This document shows positions 6,889 to 10,142 of a stretch of DNA of 10,142 bases, one piece after another (position 1 is the first letter of the stretch; each line of letters starts with the position of its first letter). Origin of the DNA: JAJKIP01 sp040509055 (GTDB lineage Bacteria > Bacteroidota > Bacteroidia > Chitinophagales > Chitinophagaceae); contig JBEVLT010000284.1 in NCBI GenBank assembly GCA_040509055.1, forward strand, positions 1 through 10,142, in the 5' to 3' direction. The position numbers were made by a program, and so were the translations under genes. Under the pieces are notes generated by a model that was given only the letters and a program-made list of their open reading frames with translations, searched no databases and was not told the DNA's origin.

Positions 6889-7815
6889 TACGATGTTGTG
6901 CGTTTTATTTTTCCTGATCTTTTCCGGTACGGCCTGCAGTATCTCCTGCCGCAGCATATCGATCAGCCGTTTCTTTATCTGGTTGCGGTGCACCACCAGG
7001 CTCACTTCGCGCATGGGAGCAGGTTTGCGAAAATGGCGCAACAGCTGCATCTGCCGCAGCGGCATATCCAGCGTGGCCAGCTCGGGTATGATGGTAATAC
7101 CATCGTTGAGCTCCACCATCCGGCGCAGCGTCTCGATGCTGCCGGCCTCGTAGTCGAAATGGCTGCCTTCCCTGCTGATCTTTTGCAGCTCGCACAGGTT
7201 CACGATCTGCGAGCGGAAGCAATGCCCCTCTTCCAGCAACCATAATTTGTTGGGGTCTATATCCTGCGGCAGCAGGTAGGTTTTTTCGTATACGGCATTC
7301 TTCTTCGACACATAAGCCATCATCTCTTCGTAAAACAGGATATGTTCGCGCATCCCGGCTTCCTGCAGCGGGGTGACCAGGATGCCGGCATCGATCTTTC
7401 CTTCGCGCAGGCGGGCAATGATGAGCCCGGTCATCATCTCGTTGATGACCAGCCTGACCTCCGGGTACCTGCGGGTGAACGATTGGATGAACAGGGGCAG
7501 CAGGTAGGGCGCCAGCGTAGGGATGATACCGATCCGCAGCTCGCCGGTGAGCCGGCCTTTCCGGCTTTGCACGGTTTCCAGGAGCAGGTCTCTTTCGGCA
7601 ATGATCTTGCGCGCCTGCCCGATCACTTCGACACCGGCCCCGGTAGGCACTACCGGCTGCTTGCTCCGGTCAAACAATTGCATATCCAGCTCTTCTTCCA
7701 GCTTCCGGATCTGCATGCTCAGCGTGGGCTGGGTGACAAAACAATGCGCTGCGGCGGTGGCAAAATGCCGCCAGGTATCCACCGCGATAATATATTCAAG
7801 CTGGACCAGCGTCAT
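6880..7815 (-). CDS. oxyR: Peroxide-sensing LysR-type regulator OxyR
   Basis: A 311-aa LysR-type transcription factor that senses hydrogen peroxide through a reversible disulfide and activates antioxidant genes. Residues 1-60 form the winged helix-turn-helix (VTQPTLSMQIRKLEEEL is the recognition part). Residues about 90-295 are the LysR effector domain, starting LTGELRIGIIPTLAPYLLP. The diagnostic motif is EEGHCFRSQIVNLC: the cysteines fall at exactly 199 and 208, the same numbers and spacing as the redox pair in E. coli OxyR (GHCLRDQAMGFC). Divergent transcription from katG across 113 nt is the standard context. An ATAG-N7-CTAT site starts one base upstream of its own ATG, so it likely controls itself as well as katG. 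Its 3' end is convergent with hydrolase 2, with 2 nt between stop codons. The assignment rests on motif plus context and is strong. Confidence 0.95.
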   Translation of the reverse strand: MTLVQLEYIIAVDTWRHFATAAAHCFVTQPTLSMQIRKLEEELDMQLFDRSKQPVVPTGAGVEVIGQARKIIAERDLLLETVQSRKGRLTGELRIGIIPTLAPYLLPLFIQSFTRRYPEVRLVINEMMTGLIIARLREGKIDAGILVTPLQEAGMREHILFYEEMMAYVSKKNAVYEKTYLLPQDIDPNKLWLLEEGHCFRSQIVNLCELQKISREGSHFDYEAGSIETLRRMVELNDGITIIPELATLDMPLRQMQLLRHFRKPAPMREVSLVVHRNQIKKRLIDMLRQEILQAVPEKIRKNKTHNIVPV

Positions 7816-7851
7816 ATAGATTTATTCTATGAGATTATAAAGTTAATCAAT
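7816..7851. promoter_or_regulatory. Candidate OxyR operator between oxyR and katG
   Basis: ATAG-N7-CTAT occurs exactly at 7816-7830, the half-site of the E. coli OxyR consensus (two ATAG-N7-CTAT units). It also satisfies the LysR T-N11-A rule. A degenerate second unit, ATAA-N7-CAAT, follows at 7837-7851 after 6 rather than 7 nt. The second unit ends at the -33 element of the predicted katG promoter, as expected of an activator site. Binding is inferred. Confidence 0.6.
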
Positions 7852-7882
7852 TTGGACAATGACATTAATTGTCACACTTTTG
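7851..7882 (+). promoter_or_regulatory. katG: Candidate katG promoter
   Basis: TTTG at 7851-7854 is followed after 20 nt by CACTTTTG at 7875-7882. This matches the Bacteroidetes -7 element TAnnTTTG except for its first base. The spacer equals that of the strong promoter at 6023-6053. Transcription would begin near 7888, giving a leader of about 40 nt, which is A-rich with no Shine-Dalgarno sequence. An imperfect -7 box is typical of a promoter that needs an activator. Confidence 0.5.
7860..7874. promoter_or_regulatory. Near-palindrome inside the katG promoter spacer
   Basis: TGACATTAATTGTCA has 5-bp arms TGACA/TGTCA and can be read as 7-1-7, the geometry of Fur-family boxes. I count 11 of 14 arm positions identical to the Fur-type sequence TGATAAT-n-ATTATCA. 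Overlapping it, GACAAT and ATTGTC form a second inverted pair spaced by 7 nt. Its place between the -33 and -7 elements would suit a repressor. The regulator is unknown. Confidence 0.4.
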
Positions 7883-7928
7883 TCAACCCTTCATAGCAAC
7901 AACCTCTTTTGATAAAAAATTAAACCGA

Positions 7929-10142
7929 ATGGATACCTCTCAAGACATCAGCAAGTGCCCTTTTCACAACGGCACCTTAAAAAAAAGCAATACCGGCGGT
8001 GGCGGCACCCGCAACCGTGACTGGTGGCCCAACCAGCTTAAACTGAATATTCTCCGCCAGCACTCTTCGCTGTCGGACCCCATGGGAGACAATTTCGATT
8101 ATGCATCGGAGTTCAAAACCCTCGACCTCGAAGCTGTAAAAAAAGATTTGCATGCGCTGATGACCGACTCCCAGCCCTGGTGGCCTGCAGATTTCGGTCA
8201 TTACGGCCCCTTGTTTATCCGCATGGCCTGGCATAGTGCCGGCACCTACCGCATCGGCGATGGCCGTGGCGGCGCAGGGGCCGGGCAGCAGCGTTTTGCA
8301 CCCCTGAACAGCTGGCCGGATAACGTGAGCCTCGATAAAGCCCGCCGCCTGCTGTGGCCGATCAAACAGAAATACGGCCGCAAACTTTCCTGGGCCGACC
8401 TGATGATCCTGACCGGCAACGTAGCCCTGGAGTCGATGGGCTTTAAAACATTTGGCTTTGCCGGTGGCCGCGCCGATGTATGGGAGCCGCAGGAAGACGT
8501 ATACTGGGGATCGGAAACGACCTGGCTGGGCGGCGACGTCCGCTATGCTCATGGTTCCGAAGGCGTGGAGAAAAAAGGCGGTGTACTCGTATCCGACGAC
8601 GATGCCGATGGCGATGTCCATTCCCGCAAGCTGGAAAAACCGCTGGCTGCCGTGCAGATGGGACTGATCTATGTAAACCCCGAAGGACCGGATGGCAACC
8701 CCGACCCGATCAAAGCGGCGGCGGATATCCGCGACACATTCGGCCGCATGGCGATGAACGACGAAGAAACGGTGGCCCTGATCGCAGGCGGACATAGCTT
8801 TGGTAAAACGCATGGCGCCGCCCCCTCCACGCACGTCGGCCCTGAGCCGGAAGCCACCGGCATCGAAGCGCAGGGATTCGGCTGGCACAACAGCTATGGA
8901 TCCGGCGTTGGCGCCGATACCATTACCAGCGGCCTGGAAGTGACCTGGACCAAAACGCCCACGCAATGGAGCAATAATTTTTTCGAGATCCTGTTTGGCT
9001 TTGAATGGGAACTGACCAAAAGCCCGGGCGGTGCCCAGCAATGGACAGCCAAAAATGCGCCTGCTGTTATTCCCCATGCACATGACGCTTCCAAAAAGCT
9101 GGTGCCGACCATGCTGACGACAGACCTGTCGCTTCGCTTCGACCCGGCTTATGAAAAGATATCCCGCCGCTTCCTCGAAAATCCCGACCAGTTTGCAGAT
9201 GCGTTTGCCCGTGCCTGGTTTAAGCTGACGCACCGCGACATGGGCCCCCGCGCCCGTTACCTTGGCGCCGACGTGCCTGAAGAAGTACTGATCTGGCAAG
9301 ACCCGATCCCGGCCGTTGATCATGCCCTGGTGGAAGCAGCAGATATCGAAGCCCTGAAAGAAAAGATACTGGCCTCCGGTCTTACCATCGGGCAACTGGT
9401 GGGCACAGCCTGGGCTTCGGCGTCCACGTTCCGCGGTTCAGATAAGCGCGGCGGCGCCAACGGGGCCCGTATTCGCCTGGCGCCCCAGAAATTCTGGGCG
9501 GTGAACAATCCTGCGCAGCTGGGGAAAGTGCTGGATACGCTGGAGTCCATCCAAAAAGAATTCAACGCAGCGCAACAGAACGGCAAAAAGATATCGCTGG
9601 CCGACCTGATCGTACTGGCGGGCGCCGCCGGCATAGAAAAAGCGGCAAAAGAAGCGGGACAGAACATTACCGTACCCTTCGCACCCGGCCGTATGGACGC
9701 CTCACAGGAACAAACGGACGTAGAATCGTTTACCCCCCTGGAGCCGGGTGCCGATGGTTTCCGCAATTACCTGAAAACGAAATTCACCGTTTCCACGGAA
9801 GAGCTGCTGATCGACAAGGCCCAGCTGCTGACCCTGACCGCGCCGGAACTGACCGTGCTGATCGGCGGCATGCGCGTGCTGAACACCAACTACGATGGAT
9901 CGAAGCTGGGCGTATTTACAAAGCGCCCCGAAGTGCTGACCAATGATTTCTTTGTGAACCTGCTGGACATGAATACGGCCTGGAAGGCAGTGGACGATCA
10001 CAAGGAGGTATTCCAGGGCACCGACCGCAGCACCGGCGAATCAAAATGGACGGCCACCCGTGCCGATCTCGTATTTGGCTCCAATTCAGAGCTGCGCGCC
10101 ATTGCTGAAGTATATGGAAGCGCCGATGCACAGGAAAAATTC
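7929..10142 (+). CDS. katG: Catalase-peroxidase KatG, 3' end outside the window
   Basis: A bifunctional heme enzyme that degrades hydrogen peroxide to water and oxygen and also has peroxidase activity. The frame is open from ATG 7929 to the window end, 738 codons; KatG proteins are usually about 720-760, so only a short C-terminal piece is missing. The N-terminus has the common KCPF motif (Cys10). Distal heme pocket: Arg98, Trp101, His102 (RMAWHSAGTYR). The Trp-Tyr-Met crosslink residues are Trp101, Tyr248 (MGLIYVNPEGP) and Met274. Proximal side: His289 (GGHSFGKTHG), Trp340 and Asp399. Arg436 in THRDMGP is the likely mobile arginine of the catalatic cycle. The heme-free C-terminal repeat domain begins around residue 450. 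All key residues are intact. Divergent from oxyR, with an OxyR-type site and promoter just upstream. The cytoplasm is the expected location, since no signal peptide is present. Confidence 0.97.
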   Translation, partial: MDTSQDISKCPFHNGTLKKSNTGGGGTRNRDWWPNQLKLNILRQHSSLSDPMGDNFDYASEFKTLDLEAVKKDLHALMTDSQPWWPADFGHYGPLFIRMAWHSAGTYRIGDGRGGAGAGQQRFAPLNSWPDNVSLDKARRLLWPIKQKYGRKLSWADLMILTGNVALESMGFKTFGFAGGRADVWEPQEDVYWGSETTWLGGDVRYAHGSEGVEKKGGVLVSDDDADGDVHSRKLEKPLAAVQMGLIYVNPEGPDGNPDPIKAAADIRDTFGRMAMNDEETVALIAGGHSFGKTHGAAPSTHVGPEPEATGIEAQGFGWHNSYGSGVGADTITSGLEVTWTKTPTQWSNNFFEILFGFEWELTKSPGGAQQWTAKNAPAVIPHAHDASKKLVPTMLTTDLSLRFDPAYEKISRRFLENPDQFADAFARAWFKLTHRDMGPRARYLGADVPEEVLIWQDPIPAVDHALVEAADIEALKEKILASGLTIGQLVGTAWASASTFRGSDKRGGANGARIRLAPQKFWAVNNPAQLGKVLDTLESIQKEFNAAQQNGKKISLADLIVLAGAAGIEKAAKEAGQNITVPFAPGRMDASQEQTDVESFTPLEPGADGFRNYLKTKFTVSTEELLIDKAQLLTLTAPELTVLIGGMRVLNTNYDGSKLGVFTKRPEVLTNDFFVNLLDMNTAWKAVDDHKEVFQGTDRSTGESKWTATRADLVFGSNSELRAIAEVYGSADAQEKF

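Noticed and set aside
7977..9395. 472-aa open frame on the minus strand opposite katG
   Set aside because: It lies wholly antisense to an intact katG with all catalytic residues, and its translation shows no domain or protein-like pattern. Long antisense frames are common opposite GC-biased codons.

Overview
The window looks like a chromosomal segment of a Bacteroidota bacterium, most likely of the Chitinophaga type. The clues are the Bacteroidetes-style promoters (TTG, about 20 nt, TAnnTTTG), the lack of clear Shine-Dalgarno sites with A-rich leaders instead, short 'LSC/ISC' lipoboxes, and the style of the secreted hypothetical proteins. The taxonomic call is inference. I recognise no mobile element, tRNA, rRNA or CRISPR array.

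Layout. (1) 1-1490, plus strand: the 3' three quarters of a KUP-type potassium transporter, cut by the window edge. (2) 1487-3351, minus strand: a lower-GC pair of exported proteins. The upstream one is a lipoprotein gene broken by a single-base frameshift near 3180. A 260-aa signal-peptide protein follows 10 nt after its stop. The distal stop codon overlaps the kup stop codon. (3) 3352-3872: mostly gene-poor, with one doubtful 107-aa ORF that shares a short motif with the broken lipoprotein. (4) 3873-6877, plus strand: a three-gene module in which two paralogous membrane-anchored alpha/beta hydrolases flank a TPR-like lipoprotein. The second hydrolase has its own promoter, placed so close to its ATG that the mRNA may be leaderless. 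(5) 6880-10142: a divergent oxidative-stress pair, oxyR (minus) and katG (plus, cut at the window end), sharing a 113-nt control region.

The oxyR-katG unit is the best understood part. OxyR carries the two redox cysteines at exactly positions 199 and 208, as in E. coli. The intergenic region holds a perfect ATAG-N7-CTAT half-site beside a katG promoter whose spacer contains a separate 15-bp near-palindrome of the Fur/PerR geometry. This suggests peroxide control of katalase-peroxidase by OxyR, perhaps with a second metalloregulator. The hydrolase-lipoprotein-hydrolase module is probably an envelope-associated function of unknown substrate. I see no convincing evidence for an entirely new defence or mobile system; the most notable items are the frameshifted lipoprotein, the hydrolase module and the compound katG operator.
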